Below, in pieces: positions 49,634 to 58,218 of a stretch of DNA of 64,000 bases; positions within the stretch are counted from its first letter, which is position 1; the number at the start of each line of letters is the position of its first letter. Source of the DNA: SZUA-547 sp963669315. Lineage in GTDB: Bacteria; Pseudomonadota; Alphaproteobacteria; Rhodobacterales; Rhodobacteraceae. Under the pieces are notes generated by a model that saw nothing but the letters and a program-made list of their open reading frames with translations, searched no databases and was not told where the DNA came from. The stretch covers positions 2,542,001-2,606,000 of the forward strand of contig OY770021.1 of assembly GCA_963669315.1 (NCBI GenBank). Reading direction: 5' to 3'. The position numbers and the translations under genes are program-made.

Positions 49634-49852
49634 ATGAAATCGATCACCCTGAACGCTCGCGTCGCCCCCGTCGTGGCGCGCCCCACCCGCCCGCTGGCCA
49701 TTCTGCCGAAACAGGTTCGCCACTGGATGGAAATCGCGAAACAGCGCCGCGCGCTGGCCGAGATGAGCGACGCGCAGCTGTTCGATCTCGGGATCACCCG
49801 GTCCGAGGCTGAGACGGAGGCCGCCCGCCCGTTCTGGGACTCGCGCCGCTAA
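49634..49852 (+). CDS. DUF1127 small arginine-rich protein
   Basis: A 72-aa protein with a GGAGG ribosome site 5 nt before ATG 49634. The C-terminal DUF1127 motif is visible: RALAEMSDAQLFDLGITRSEAE, with basic residues before it. Related proteins in Rhodobacter (CcaF1-type) bind RNA, and alphaproteobacterial members control RNA turnover or phosphate and carbon metabolism. It is divergent from a LysR gene, a frequent arrangement in Rhodobacterales, and ends in a good terminator. Confidence 0.88.
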   Translation: MKSITLNARVAPVVARPTRPLAILPKQVRHWMEIAKQRRALAEMSDAQLFDLGITRSEAETEAARPFWDSRR

Positions 49853-49875
49853 GCGGCAACTTCTTTCCTGCGCCT

Positions 49876-49905
49876 GCCGCCCCACTGCTTTGGGGCGGCT
49901 TTCTT
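49876..49905 (+). terminator. Terminator of the DUF1127 gene
   Basis: An 8-bp stem GCCGCCCC/GGGGCGGC around ACTGCTTT, then TTTCTT. It begins 24 bp after the stop codon and overlaps the end of the convergent thpR gene by a few bases. Confidence 0.75.
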
Positions 49906-50440
49906 ATGTCAGGGGGTACGCCCTCAGGCGCTCATATACCGGACCGCCCGGATGCAACGTCGATCGGTAGAGCCCGAAATCGGACACTTCGAAAGGTCCG
50001 GCGAGAAAGGCAGAGCGATCGGCGGCGAAACGTTCCGCCTTTTTCCGGTCAGCGCCGCGCCCGTTCAGGCGCGCGAGCGTGATGTGCGGCGAGTATCGTC
50101 GCGCCTCCACCTCGACGCCGGCGTCGCGCAGGGTCTGCGCCACCTTGGCCTGAAGCGCCATCAACGCAGGCTGCGCGGCGACATCGGCATAGATCAGGCG
50201 GGGCTTCGAGCCGCCGAACAGATCAACGCCGTCCAGCGTGACCGGAAAGCGCGGCGCGCTGATCTGCTCCAGCGACGCATCCGCGTCCGACAGCAGCGGC
50301 GCGGGAACCTCACCCAGAAAGGCCAGCGTGAGATGCAGGTTCTCGGGAGGCGAGACCCTGCCGGGTGCCCCGGCCTGCAAGCTGGTCAGCCGGTCGATGA
50401 TCGCATCCGGCGGACGAATGGCGACAAATGCGCGGATCAT
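49904..50440 (-). CDS. thpR: RNA 2',3'-cyclic phosphodiesterase
   Basis: A two-histidine (2H) phosphoesterase of 178 aa. Both H-x-T motifs are present: NLHLTLAFLG and SPHITLARL, which place the catalytic His residues on opposite sides of the cleft. It hydrolyses 2',3'-cyclic phosphate in RNA and tRNA ends. Its ATG overlaps the stop of the upstream tesA-type gene (ATGA, 4 nt), so the two are translated together. Confidence 0.93.
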   Translation of the reverse strand: MIRAFVAIRPPDAIIDRLTSLQAGAPGRVSPPENLHLTLAFLGEVPAPLLSDADASLEQISAPRFPVTLDGVDLFGGSKPRLIYADVAAQPALMALQAKVAQTLRDAGVEVEARRYSPHITLARLNGRGADRKKAERFAADRSAFLAGPFEVSDFGLYRSTLHPGGPVYERLRAYPLT

Positions 50441-51153
50441 TCTTCGCGCGCCTCGACTTTCTCAACCAATTGCAACACGACCGGGCCGAAACGGGAGACC
50501 AGTACTTTCACCCCCTTGGCGCTGGGGTGAATGCCGTCCGGTTGCGCAAGGCTCGGGTCGCCTTCCAGCCCCTCCAGAAAAAACGGGTCGTAGATCGCGC
50601 CGTGCTGCTCCGCCAGTTCCGGATACATCGCATCGAACTCGGCTTTCCAGTCAGGTCCGTAGTTCAAGGGCGCCTTCATGCCGGTCAAAATCGCGGGCAT
50701 CTCTCGTTCGCCCAGCGCCGTCAGAATCGCATCCAAATTTTCTCGACTCGATGCGGGGTCGATGCCGCGCAGCAGGTCGTTGCCGCCAAGCTCGACGATC
50801 ACCGCGTCGATTTCGGGCGTCAGAGACCAGTCGAGCCGAGCGCGCCCGCCCGCCGTGGTGTCGCCGGACACGCCGCCATTGATCACCGTCACATGGTCCG
50901 CGCCGTTTTCGGCCAGCCAAACCTGAAGCTGGGGCGCGAAGCCTTCCTCTTGCGGCAAGCCATAGCCATGGGTCAGGCTGTCGCCCAGAGCGAGAATCGT
51001 GACGGCGTCCCTCGCGGCGGCTGGCGCGGCCAGCGCGACAAAGCAGGCGCAAAGCAACGCGATTGCGCTTTTGCGATTGCGCAGGCGCGCGTCGGCCCCA
51101 TATCGACGGGAAGGCTTAGACGCCAGGCGCGACAGAAACAGGCGGAACTTCAT
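50437..51153 (-). CDS. tesA: SGNH/GDSL hydrolase, TesA-like arylesterase
   Basis: A periplasmic esterase/thioesterase of 238 aa. Signal peptide (ending AALAAPAAARD-like), then GDSL block with the nucleophile in ILALGDSLTHGYGL, Gly in GGVSGDTTAG, Asn in ELGGNDLLRGI, and the catalytic Asp/His in QPDGIHPSAKG: all four SGNH blocks. The gene is divergent from the ABC genes in the tesA/ybbA/ybbP arrangement of E. coli. Its start codon overlaps that of the ABC gene on the other strand (CATG), so one of the two starts may be misplaced. Confidence 0.9.
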   Translation of the reverse strand: MKFRLFLSRLASKPSRRYGADARLRNRKSAIALLCACFVALAAPAAARDAVTILALGDSLTHGYGLPQEEGFAPQLQVWLAENGADHVTVINGGVSGDTTAGGRARLDWSLTPEIDAVIVELGGNDLLRGIDPASSRENLDAILTALGEREMPAILTGMKAPLNYGPDWKAEFDAMYPELAEQHGAIYDPFFLEGLEGDPSLAQPDGIHPSAKGVKVLVSRFGPVVLQLVEKVEAREE

Positions 51154-51868
51154 GGGCGATCCCATTTTCGATCTTCGCGGCGCGACCCTCGCCCTGGACA
51201 GCAAGGCGGGCCGGGTGGAGATTTTGCGCGGCCTTGACCTGACTGTCGAGCCGGGTGAGGCGCTTGGTATCGTCGGGCCGTCCGGATCCGGCAAATCCTC
51301 GCTCCTTATGATCCTGGGCGGTCTGGAGCGCGCCACGGGAGGTCAGGTCGGCGCGTTGGGCCGTGATCTGACCACGATGGACGAGGACGCGCTCGCGCTC
51401 TTTCGTCGGGATCATATGGGGGTGGTGTTTCAATCCTTCCACCTGATTCCGACGATGACCGCGGTTGAGAATGTCGCGGCGCCGCTGGAACTGGCGGGCG
51501 ATCCCGACGCGTTCGACAAGGCGGAGGAGGAGTTGCGGCTGGTCGGTCTCGGCGACCGGATGGACCATTACCCGTCGCAGCTTTCGGGCGGAGAGCAGCA
51601 GCGCGTGGCATTGGCCCGCGCCGCAGCGCCCAGCCCGGACATCCTGCTGGCGGATGAGCCGACCGGGAATCTCGATGGCGCCACCGGGGCCGGGATCATC
51701 GACCTGCTTTTTGACCTGCACGACAAGCGCGGCACGACGCTGATCATGGTCACTCATGCGCCGGAACTGGCTGAGCGCTGCTCCCGAATCATCCATATCC
51801 GCGACGGGCTGATCGAACGTGAGGAACTGCGTGGCGCCCCAAGCAAGACGCCGGAGGCGGCCGAATGA
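51152..51868 (+). CDS. ybbA: ABC transporter ATP-binding protein (YbbA-like)
   Basis: A 238-aa ATPase of the LolD/MacB-like class. Walker A GPSGSGKSS, the Q-loop, signature LSGGEQQRVALARA, and Walker B ILLADEPTGNLD are all present. With the FtsX-like permease (4-nt ATGA overlap) it forms a two-gene exporter or mechanotransmission system. It is oriented divergently from tesA. The reported role of such ABC pairs ranges from lipoprotein or fatty acid export to stress resistance; none can be chosen here. Confidence 0.93.
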   Translation: MGDPIFDLRGATLALDSKAGRVEILRGLDLTVEPGEALGIVGPSGSGKSSLLMILGGLERATGGQVGALGRDLTTMDEDALALFRRDHMGVVFQSFHLIPTMTAVENVAAPLELAGDPDAFDKAEEELRLVGLGDRMDHYPSQLSGGEQQRVALARAAAPSPDILLADEPTGNLDGATGAGIIDLLFDLHDKRGTTLIMVTHAPELAERCSRIIHIRDGLIEREELRGAPSKTPEAAE

Positions 51869-54423
51869 GGCTGCGCGACCTGAGCGTCGCGGCGACCTTC
51901 GCCCGGCGGGAGCTGCGCGGCGGGCTGAAAGGTTTTCGCGTATTTCTCGCGTGCCTCGCACTTGGCGTCGGGGCGATCGCGGCTGTGGGCTCGGTTCGCT
52001 CGGCGATTTTCGAAGGTCTGCGCACGGAGGGCGCGGCGATTCTCGGCGGTGATGCGGAACTGAAATTCACCTATCGCAGCGCGGAAGGTGCAGAGCTGGA
52101 TTGGGTCGGGCAGGTCGCCACCGGCCATTCTGAAATCGTCGAGTTTCGCTCCATGGCGTCGACGGCGGGCGGCGCGGACGGTCAGCAGGAACGGTCGCTG
52201 GTTCAAGTCAAGGGCGTCGACGGCGTTTATCCGATCTATGGCGAGGTTCGGTTGCAGCCGGACTTGCCTCTGGCGGACGCGCTCGGCCCGGGGCCGGACG
52301 GAGTGCATGGCGCCGTCATGGAGCCAGTTCTGATCGACCGGCTTGGTCTTTCGGTCGGCGATCGCGTTCGTCTTGGAACAGGCGAGCTGGAGTTGCGCGC
52401 CGCGCTGACGCATGAGCCGGACAAAATCTCCGGCGGCTTCGCCTTCGGACCGCGGGTTCTGGTCTCGCTCGACGGGTTGGAGGGGACCGGCCTGCTGCAA
52501 CCCGGCTCCTTCTATGAAACGCTCTATCGACTGCGCCTGCCTGAGGGCGCGAATCTGAACGCGCTGAAGGAAGATGCGCTTGAGCGGTTCGCGGATCAGG
52601 GCGTTCGCTGGCGTGACAGCCGCAACGGCGCGCCTGGGGTGGAGCGGTTCGTCCAGCGGATCGGTTCTTTTCTCGTGCTGGTGGGTCTGGCCGCGCTGGC
52701 GGTGGGCGGCGTCGGGGTCGCGGCGGCCGTGCGCAGCTACCTGGAGGGCAAGACGGAAACTATCGCCACGCTTAAAACGCTGGGCGCGACAGGGCGCGTG
52801 GTGGCCGCCACGTATCTGATGCAGATTGGGGCTCTGACGGTTCTGGGCATCGCGCTCGGTATTGCGCTCGGCGCAGGGGCCCCGGCGCTGCTGGGGCCGT
52901 TGTTCGCGGACAACCTCCCGGTGCCGGCGCTCTTCGACGTTTACACGCGGCCGTTGGCCGAGGCGGCGCTCTACGGCGCCCTGACCGCCCTGCTTTTCGC
53001 GCTTTGGCCTTTGGCGCGGGCGCGAGAGGTGCGCGCGGCGGGGCTGTTCCGCGATCTCGTGGCGCCTGAACGGCGCTGGCCAAGGCCGACGTGGCTCGCG
53101 GCGATTTTCTTGTCGGCGCTGGCTCTGGTCGGCTCGGCGGTTGCGCTTTCGGGCACGACAAACCTGTCTCTGGGGTTTCTGGGCGGCCTTTTGGTCGCGC
53201 TCGGCGCGCTCGCCATGGCGGCGCGGGGCGCAAAATCGCTGTCGCGCCGCATGGCGCGGGGCAAGACGGCGCGCGGTCGTCCCACGCTCAGACTTGCGCT
53301 GGCGGCGGCGGGCGGTCCAACTGGCGAAACGCAAGGCGTGGTGTTGTCCCTGGGGCTTGGTTTGGCGGTGCTCGCCACGATCGGACAGATCGACGCGAAT
53401 ATGCGCAGCCTGATTGATCGGGAGCTTCCTCAGGACGCGCCAGCGTTCTTTTTCATCGACATTCAAAACGATCAGCTGGACCCGGTGATGGATACGATCA
53501 CGAGCCGTTCGGGCATTGAACGGGTCGAAACCGCGCCGATGCTGCGTGGGATCGTCACCAAGCTCAACGGCGTGCCGGCGCGCGAGGCGACGATCACCGG
53601 ATCGGGCTGGGTGATCCGGGGCGATCGCGGCGTGACCTATTCCACCGCGCCACCGATCGGGACATCTATTGTCGAAGGCGAGTGGTGGCCGAAGGATTAT
53701 CAGGGTCCGCCTTTGGTCTCCTTTTCTGAAGAGGAGGGGCGGGAGCTCGGCCTCTCCATCGGGTCCACCGTCACAGTTAATGTGTTGGGCCGTGACATCA
53801 CCGCGACGGTCGCCAGTTTCCGCGTGGTCGATTTTCGCACTATGGGGATCAACTTCGTGATGGTGTTCGATCCCAGCGCATTTCGGGGCGCGCCTCACAC
53901 TCATATCGCTACCGTCTACGCGGAGGAGGAAACGGAGGCGCCGCTGCTTCGCGATCTGGCCAGAGGCTTCCCCAACGTCACGGCGATTCGGGTGCGCGAC
54001 GCTATCGCAAGAGTCTCAGAAGGGCTGGAGGATCTCGCTGCAGCGACCCGCTGGGGCGCGGCGGCGACGCTGCTGACCGGGGTCGTGGTGCTGATCGGCG
54101 CCGCGGCGGCGGGGCAAAGGCGGCAAATTTACGAGGCTGCGGTGCTGAAGACGCTGGGCGCGACACGCGCCCGTATTCTGGCGAGCCATGCGATTCGCGC
54201 GGGCCTTCTGGGCGCGGCGGCGGGTCTGGTCGCGGTGTTTGCAGGCTGGGCCGCCGGATGGGCGGTGATGACGCAGGTGATGGACGCCAAATTCACGTTT
54301 CAGCCGGTATCGGCCCTGGCAATTGTCACAGGCGGCGCGCTGGCCAGCCTGCTGGCGGGGCTGTTTTTCGCCCTGAAGCCGTTGTCGGCGCGCCCGGCGC
54401 GGGTTTTGCGGGCGAGAGACTGA
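51865..54423 (+). CDS. ybbP: FtsX-like ABC permease (YbbP-like)
   Basis: An 852-aa inner-membrane permease. A first span (residues about 20-40) precedes a large periplasmic domain (to about 260), then three spans, then another periplasmic part (from about 490), and the final three spans with FtsX-type loop SLLAGLFFALKPLSARPARVLRARD at the end. The overall arrangement is the duplicated FtsX module of YbbP. It overlaps ybbA by 4 nt. Confidence 0.92.
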   Translation: MRLRDLSVAATFARRELRGGLKGFRVFLACLALGVGAIAAVGSVRSAIFEGLRTEGAAILGGDAELKFTYRSAEGAELDWVGQVATGHSEIVEFRSMASTAGGADGQQERSLVQVKGVDGVYPIYGEVRLQPDLPLADALGPGPDGVHGAVMEPVLIDRLGLSVGDRVRLGTGELELRAALTHEPDKISGGFAFGPRVLVSLDGLEGTGLLQPGSFYETLYRLRLPEGANLNALKEDALERFADQGVRWRDSRNGAPGVERFVQRIGSFLVLVGLAALAVGGVGVAAAVRSYLEGKTETIATLKTLGATGRVVAATYLMQIGALTVLGIALGIALGAGAPALLGPLFADNLPVPALFDVYTRPLAEAALYGALTALLFALWPLARAREVRAAGLFRDLVAPERRWPRPTWLAAIFLSALALVGSAVALSGTTNLSLGFLGGLLVALGALAMAARGAKSLSRRMARGKTARGRPTLRLALAAAGGPTGETQGVVLSLGLGLAVLATIGQIDANMRSLIDRELPQDAPAFFFIDIQNDQLDPVMDTITSRSGIERVETAPMLRGIVTKLNGVPAREATITGSGWVIRGDRGVTYSTAPPIGTSIVEGEWWPKDYQGPPLVSFSEEEGRELGLSIGSTVTVNVLGRDITATVASFRVVDFRTMGINFVMVFDPSAFRGAPHTHIATVYAEEETEAPLLRDLARGFPNVTAIRVRDAIARVSEGLEDLAAATRWGAAATLLTGVVVLIGAAAAGQRRQIYEAAVLKTLGATRARILASHAIRAGLLGAAAGLVAVFAGWAAGWAVMTQVMDAKFTFQPVSALAIVTGGALASLLAGLFFALKPLSARPARVLRARD

Positions 54424-54493
54424 TCAGCGCCCTCAATCAGCGCCGAATTGTAGACTTCGCCTTGATTTGATTGTTTTGTCGCGGGCTTCAGCC

Positions 54494-54522
54494 TTGAATA
54501 CCTGGCGCGATAAGACGATATT
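54494..54522 (+). promoter_or_regulatory. Putative promoter before the BI-1 gene
   Basis: -35 TTGAAT (54494-54499), 17-nt spacer, -10 GATATT (54517-54522), 68 bp before the start codon. Confidence 0.45.
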
Positions 54523-54589
54523 TAAGGGGAGTCATCTCGCCGGGCTGTTCCCGGCGGGCGGATAGATATGAACAAACAAAGGTGTACTG

Positions 54590-55366
54590 ATGGCTGACTA
54601 TCAGACGACGGTTCGCCGCGGCGTTGACACGCGGGCCGCCGCGCAGATCGATGAAGGTCTGCGCGCCTATATGAACAAGATCTACGCTCTGATGGGCGTG
54701 GCGATGATCATCACAGGCCTCGTGGCCTATGTCGTTGGCGCAGATTTCGCCAATCTCGTGGATCAGAAGCCGACATTGATCGTGCCGGAGAACATGCTGG
54801 TCGCGATGTACTCGTCGCCGCTTAAATGGGTCATCATGTTCGCCCCGCTGGCGATGGTGTTCCTGATCGCCGGGCGCATGCATAAAATGGCGGCGTCGAC
54901 AGCGCAGACCATGTTCTGGGTATTCTCAGGCCTGATGGGCCTGTCGATTTCGTGGATTTTCGCCGTCTATACGGGAATGTCCATCGCCCAGACCTTCTTC
55001 GCCACTGCGATCGCCTTCATGGGGCTCAGCCTCTATGGCTATACGACGAAGAAGAACCTCAGCGGCTGGGGCTCGTTCCTGATCATGGGTGTGATCGGAC
55101 TGATCGTGGCCTCGATCGCCAATATCTTCATTGAGTCATCTGCGCTCAGCTTCGCCGTGTCGGCGATCGGCGTGCTGATCTTCGCGGGTCTGACGGCCTA
55201 TGACACCCAGCGGCTGAAGAATGAGTACATCCACTTCAGCCAGATGGGTCCCCAAGGCGAGGCCTATCTCGAAAAGGGCGCGATCATGGGCGCTCTGGGC
55301 CTCTACCTGAACTTCATCAACATGTTCATGTTCTTGCTGCAATTCATGGGCATGGCGCGCGACTAA
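54590..55366 (+). CDS. Bax inhibitor-1 / YccA family membrane protein
   Basis: A 258-aa protein with seven hydrophobic spans and the BI-1 pattern: N-terminal cytoplasmic R-rich segment, then YALMGVAMIITGLVAYVVG, ... and the ending TAYDTQRLKNEYIHF with the di-Asp region (TAYDTQ) typical of the family. Bacterial members leak calcium or interact with FtsH. It has a good hairpin terminator behind it and is a single gene. Confidence 0.93.
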   Translation: MADYQTTVRRGVDTRAAAQIDEGLRAYMNKIYALMGVAMIITGLVAYVVGADFANLVDQKPTLIVPENMLVAMYSSPLKWVIMFAPLAMVFLIAGRMHKMAASTAQTMFWVFSGLMGLSISWIFAVYTGMSIAQTFFATAIAFMGLSLYGYTTKKNLSGWGSFLIMGVIGLIVASIANIFIESSALSFAVSAIGVLIFAGLTAYDTQRLKNEYIHFSQMGPQGEAYLEKGAIMGALGLYLNFINMFMFLLQFMGMARD

Positions 55367-55390
55367 CCCTCAAGCGCATCAGAACAGCGA

Positions 55391-55416
55391 AGGCCGGGGT
55401 TCGCCCCGGCCTTTTT
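55391..55416 (+). terminator. Terminator of the BI-1 gene
   Basis: A 9-bp stem AGGCCGGGG/CCCCGGCCT with loop TTCG, followed by five T. Located 24 bp after the stop codon. Confidence 0.85.
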
Positions 55417-55505
55417 CGTTGTCGAAAACTCTGACGCACGGATGATCCAGAATCGAAAAAGGCGACCCGAAGGCCGCCTCTGACAGAATACCGGATCAGG
55501 CGAGA

Positions 55506-55673
55506 TTACTTGATCTTGCCTTCCTTGTACTCGACGTGCTTGCGCGCGACCGGGTCGTATTTTTTCACGACCATTTTCTCGGTCATCGTGCGCGAGTTCT
55601 TCTTGGTCACATAGAAGTGCCCGGTGTCGGCCGTCGAGTTCAGCCGGATCTTGATCGTCGTCGGCTTCGCCAT
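55506..55673 (-). CDS. rpmG: 50S ribosomal protein L33
   Basis: A 55-aa ribosomal protein read on the minus strand, too short for most gene cut-offs. The sequence begins MAKPTTIKIRLNSTADTGHF and ends YDPVARKHVEYKEGKIK, matching L33 over its full length. It lacks the Cys pairs of the zinc-binding version, so it is the C-minus (zinc-free) form. A promoter lies about 85 bp upstream. It is convergent with the BI-1 gene. Confidence 0.97.
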   Translation of the reverse strand: MAKPTTIKIRLNSTADTGHFYVTKKNSRTMTEKMVVKKYDPVARKHVEYKEGKIK

Positions 55674-55756
55674 GTTTCGCTCCTGCCGGCCATTTCCGGC
55701 CGTTTCCGTGATCGGGCGGCGGCCACGTTGGCGCGCCCGGATGAATCAGAGCGCCC

Positions 55757-55784
55757 TAAATACGCCCGCGCGCGACCAAGTCAA
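55757..55784 (-). promoter_or_regulatory. Putative promoter of rpmG
   Basis: On the minus strand: -35 TTGACT (55784-55779), 16-nt spacer, -10 TATTTA (55762-55757), 83 bp before the L33 start codon. Confidence 0.55.
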
Positions 55785-55813
55785 GCGTCGCGATCACGTT
55801 GAACCGCCCCGCG

Positions 55814-56539
55814 CTACAGCAGTTCAAAGCGAGATCGTCCGCCGTCATGGCGGAAAAACGGCGCGCCCGTCGCCCTCCGCTCCGCGGCGAACGCGGCGAT
55901 CTCAGCCAAAACGACGCCGGTGATGAATGGCGGCTCCATCGCTTGCGCCTCGGAAACGGGCAGCCAGGCGAGGTCGGATAGTTCGCCAGACGCCCCGGCG
56001 AAATTGTCAGGATCACCATGGATGGCGGAGGCGTCTGCGAAGAAGAACCGCGCGTCGAATCGCAGTTTCAGGCCGGGCGGCGTCACCGCGCGGAAAAAGA
56101 AGGTCAGCGCGTCCAGTCGCGGTTCAAGCCCGGCGGCGAGAAAGGCGCGCCAGCCATCAGGAGCGTCCGTCGCGCGCTCTGAAGCGTCTGGATCAGGCGC
56201 TCCGAGAAGGAGGCCAGTCTCCTCAAAGGTTTCGCGGATCGCGGCCAAGGCCAGCGCTTCGGCTGGAACCGCGCTTGCCCGGCCAGCGGCGACGGCGGAG
56301 GCCTCGGGCAGCGACCGGTCCGGGCTCAAAAGATGGTCGTCCGGGTCAACCGCGCCGCCAGGAAAAACGATTTTGGAGGGCATGAACCGCGCGCCGCCGC
56401 CTCGCCGCCCCATCAGCACGCGGGGCGGGCCATTGGCGTCCCGGCGTAGCAGAACCAGGGTCGCCGCATCGCGGGGCGTCGGGGAGTCCGCCGATTCAGT
56501 CAAGGGATCGCGCCGGGCCGCCCGAACGGCCGAATCCAT
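55814..56539 (-). CDS. Nudix hydrolase
   Basis: A 241-aa Nudix protein. The box G-x5-E...REUxEExG is present as GGAVDPDD then ETFEETGLLLG, but with a long insertion of about 35 residues between the first Gly/Glu part and the RETFEETG part, as in NUDT7/8/19-like CoA- or NADH-type hydrolases. The substrate is unknown. Its start lies inside the end of the DUF983 gene (44-nt overlap), so both are translated from one transcript. Confidence 0.88.
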   Translation of the reverse strand: MDSAVRAARRDPLTESADSPTPRDAATLVLLRRDANGPPRVLMGRRGGGARFMPSKIVFPGGAVDPDDHLLSPDRSLPEASAVAAGRASAVPAEALALAAIRETFEETGLLLGAPDPDASERATDAPDGWRAFLAAGLEPRLDALTFFFRAVTPPGLKLRFDARFFFADASAIHGDPDNFAGASGELSDLAWLPVSEAQAMEPPFITGVVLAEIAAFAAERRATGAPFFRHDGGRSRFELL

Positions 56540-56909
56540 GCATTCGATTGGCCCATTGCATGCCCACGACCGCGCCCTTCAGACGAGGCAGCAGATACAG
56601 GCTGATCGCAACGCCCAGCACGGGCCACAGCGTGAAATGCACCCAGTAGGGCGGGTGCCAGGACTGCTCGACGGTCAGGATCGTCGAGGCGAGCAGGTGG
56701 CCGACGATCAGAATCGTCGCCCAGGCGGGCAGGTCGTCGGCGCGGTGATGGTGAAAGGCTTCGCCGCATGTCCCGCAGTGATCGCGTACGGTCAGATAGC
56801 CGGAAAACAGGCGGTCCTTGCCGCATTGTGGGCAGCGCCGCACCCAGCCGCGGCGCATCGATTGAAAAAGCGGGCGCTCGTCCTGCGCTACGGAATCGTG
56901 CTCTGTCAT
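56496..56909 (-). CDS. DUF983 zinc-ribbon membrane protein
   Basis: A 137-aa protein with two spans after a metal-binding N-terminus: RRCPQCGKDRLF and HCGTCGEAF form a four-Cys zinc ribbon. The spans are about 64-85 and 92-113. DUF983 proteins are found in many alphaproteobacteria and their function is not established. Overlaps the Nudix gene. Confidence 0.9.
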   Translation of the reverse strand: MTEHDSVAQDERPLFQSMRRGWVRRCPQCGKDRLFSGYLTVRDHCGTCGEAFHHHRADDLPAWATILIVGHLLASTILTVEQSWHPPYWVHFTLWPVLGVAISLYLLPRLKGAVVGMQWANRMHGFGRSGGPARSLD

Positions 56910-57066
56910 GCGGCTCATCTAGCTCCGATCCAGCTTTCCTCAATCATTGAGGACGAATTGCGCCGGGATGACGCATTTCCGCGACGGAAACAAGACGCCG
57001 CGCCGTGAAAGGGTTGTCGACGGGCGAATGGCCCGGACGGCGGCTTGAACTGAGGAGTAGCAGACG

Positions 57067-57576
57067 ATGACATTGACGAAATCGCGCCTTCGCCGCGGCC
57101 CCGGAGCGTTGACCGCCCTGATAGCGGTCTCAGCGCTGCTGGCGACCAGTTTCACCGTTCCAGCAGAAGCGCGCGAGGGCGGACGGGGCCACCGCGCCGA
57201 AGCCATGTTTGATAGAGCGGACGCGAATGGCGACGGGAAGGTCACACTTGAGGAAATGACCGCCGCGCGCGGCGAGATGTTCAGCCGGATCGACACGAAT
57301 GGCGATGGCCTGATCACGGAGGCCGAATTGGAGGCGCAAGGGCGTGAAAAGGCCAAGAAGCGCGCGGCGCGGATGCTGGAGCGCATGGATCAGAACGGCG
57401 ACGGTGCGATCTCCGCTGAGGAGTTTGCCGAGCTTTCCGAACGGCGCGCAGGCCGTATGTTTGAACGGATCGACGCCAATGGCGATGGTGCGATCGACAA
57501 GGCGGAGCTTGAGGAGATGAAATCCAAGGGACGCCGCCATGGCAAAGGCCCGCGTGGAAATCGTGCGGACCAATAA
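57067..57576 (+). CDS. Exported four EF-hand calcium-binding protein
   Basis: A 169-aa protein with a signal peptide (about residues 1-34) and four EF-hand loops: 52-63 (DANGDGKVTLEE), 76-87 (DTNGDGLITEAE), 108-119 (DQNGDGAISAEE) and 136-147 (DANGDGAIDKAE), all with Asp/Asn/Glu at the expected calcium positions. The tail is basic (KSKGRRHGKGPRGNR). Gene 48 bp ahead of a sigma-factor operon, a common arrangement in Rhodobacterales. Function: periplasmic calcium buffer or sensor, inferred. Confidence 0.88.
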   Translation: MTLTKSRLRRGPGALTALIAVSALLATSFTVPAEAREGGRGHRAEAMFDRADANGDGKVTLEEMTAARGEMFSRIDTNGDGLITEAELEAQGREKAKKRAARMLERMDQNGDGAISAEEFAELSERRAGRMFERIDANGDGAIDKAELEEMKSKGRRHGKGPRGNRADQ

Positions 57577-57624
57577 CCGCCGCGCTGCCCCGTCGACGGG
57601 GCGAGGAAGGGAAGATCGGGACGG

Positions 57625-58203
57625 ATGGCGATGGCGCTGGATGCGGCAGGGTATCAGCATGACGACGCGCTTCTGGCGCGGTTCGCTGCTGGCGACCAGT
57701 CCGCCGCGCGTGAACTGACGTCCCGTCACGCCCCCCGAGCGATGGCGCTGGCCCGCCGAATGTTGCGCGACGAGGCGGAGGCCGAAGACGTGACCCAGGA
57801 TGCGATGCTGAGGGTCTGGAAAATGGCGCCCGACTGGCGGCCGGGGGAGGCGAAGCTCTCCACCTGGATCCATCGGGTGACCTTTAACCTCAGCACGGAT
57901 CGCCTGCGCCGTCGACGGTCCGCCCCGTTGGAGGCGGCGCCGGAGCCGGTGGACGACTCGCCCGGCGCATTGGCGGGCCTTGAGGCGGCGGATCGCGCGA
58001 CGGCGCTGCGCAAGGCTATCGAGGCCCTGCCGGAGCGTCAGAAGCGGGCAGTGGAGCTGCGCCATTTCGATGAGTTGTCCAACCCCGAGATCGCGGAGGC
58101 ACTTGAGGTCAGCGTCGAGGCGGTCGAAAGCCTGCTCGCGCGCGGTCGGCGCGCTTTGGCTCGCAGCTTGTCGCCGCACCGGCGTCGGCTCGGGCTCGAT
58201 TGA
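57625..58203 (+). CDS. ECF-type sigma factor
   Basis: A 192-aa group 4 sigma factor. Region 2 (ALARRMLRDEAEAEDVTQDAMLRVWK) binds the -10 element and core polymerase; region 4 (LPERQKRAVELRHFDELSNPEIAEALEVSVEAVESLLARGRR) is the HTH for the -35. No region 1.1 or 3. It is followed, 15 bp on, by an anti-sigma-like gene and then a heavy-metal-sensor gene that overlaps it, so it probably drives its own operon. Confidence 0.92.
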   Translation: MAMALDAAGYQHDDALLARFAAGDQSAARELTSRHAPRAMALARRMLRDEAEAEDVTQDAMLRVWKMAPDWRPGEAKLSTWIHRVTFNLSTDRLRRRRSAPLEAAPEPVDDSPGALAGLEAADRATALRKAIEALPERQKRAVELRHFDELSNPEIAEALEVSVEAVESLLARGRRALARSLSPHRRRLGLD

Positions 58204-58218
58204 GAACGGAGATATGCG

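Noticed and set aside
51754..53904. A long minus-strand frame opposite ybbP
   Set aside because: It is the mirror of the GC-rich codon pattern of ybbP; its protein is Arg/His/Gln-rich without any domain. Similar mirror frames opposite lepA, hrpB and the cyclase were dismissed for the same reason.
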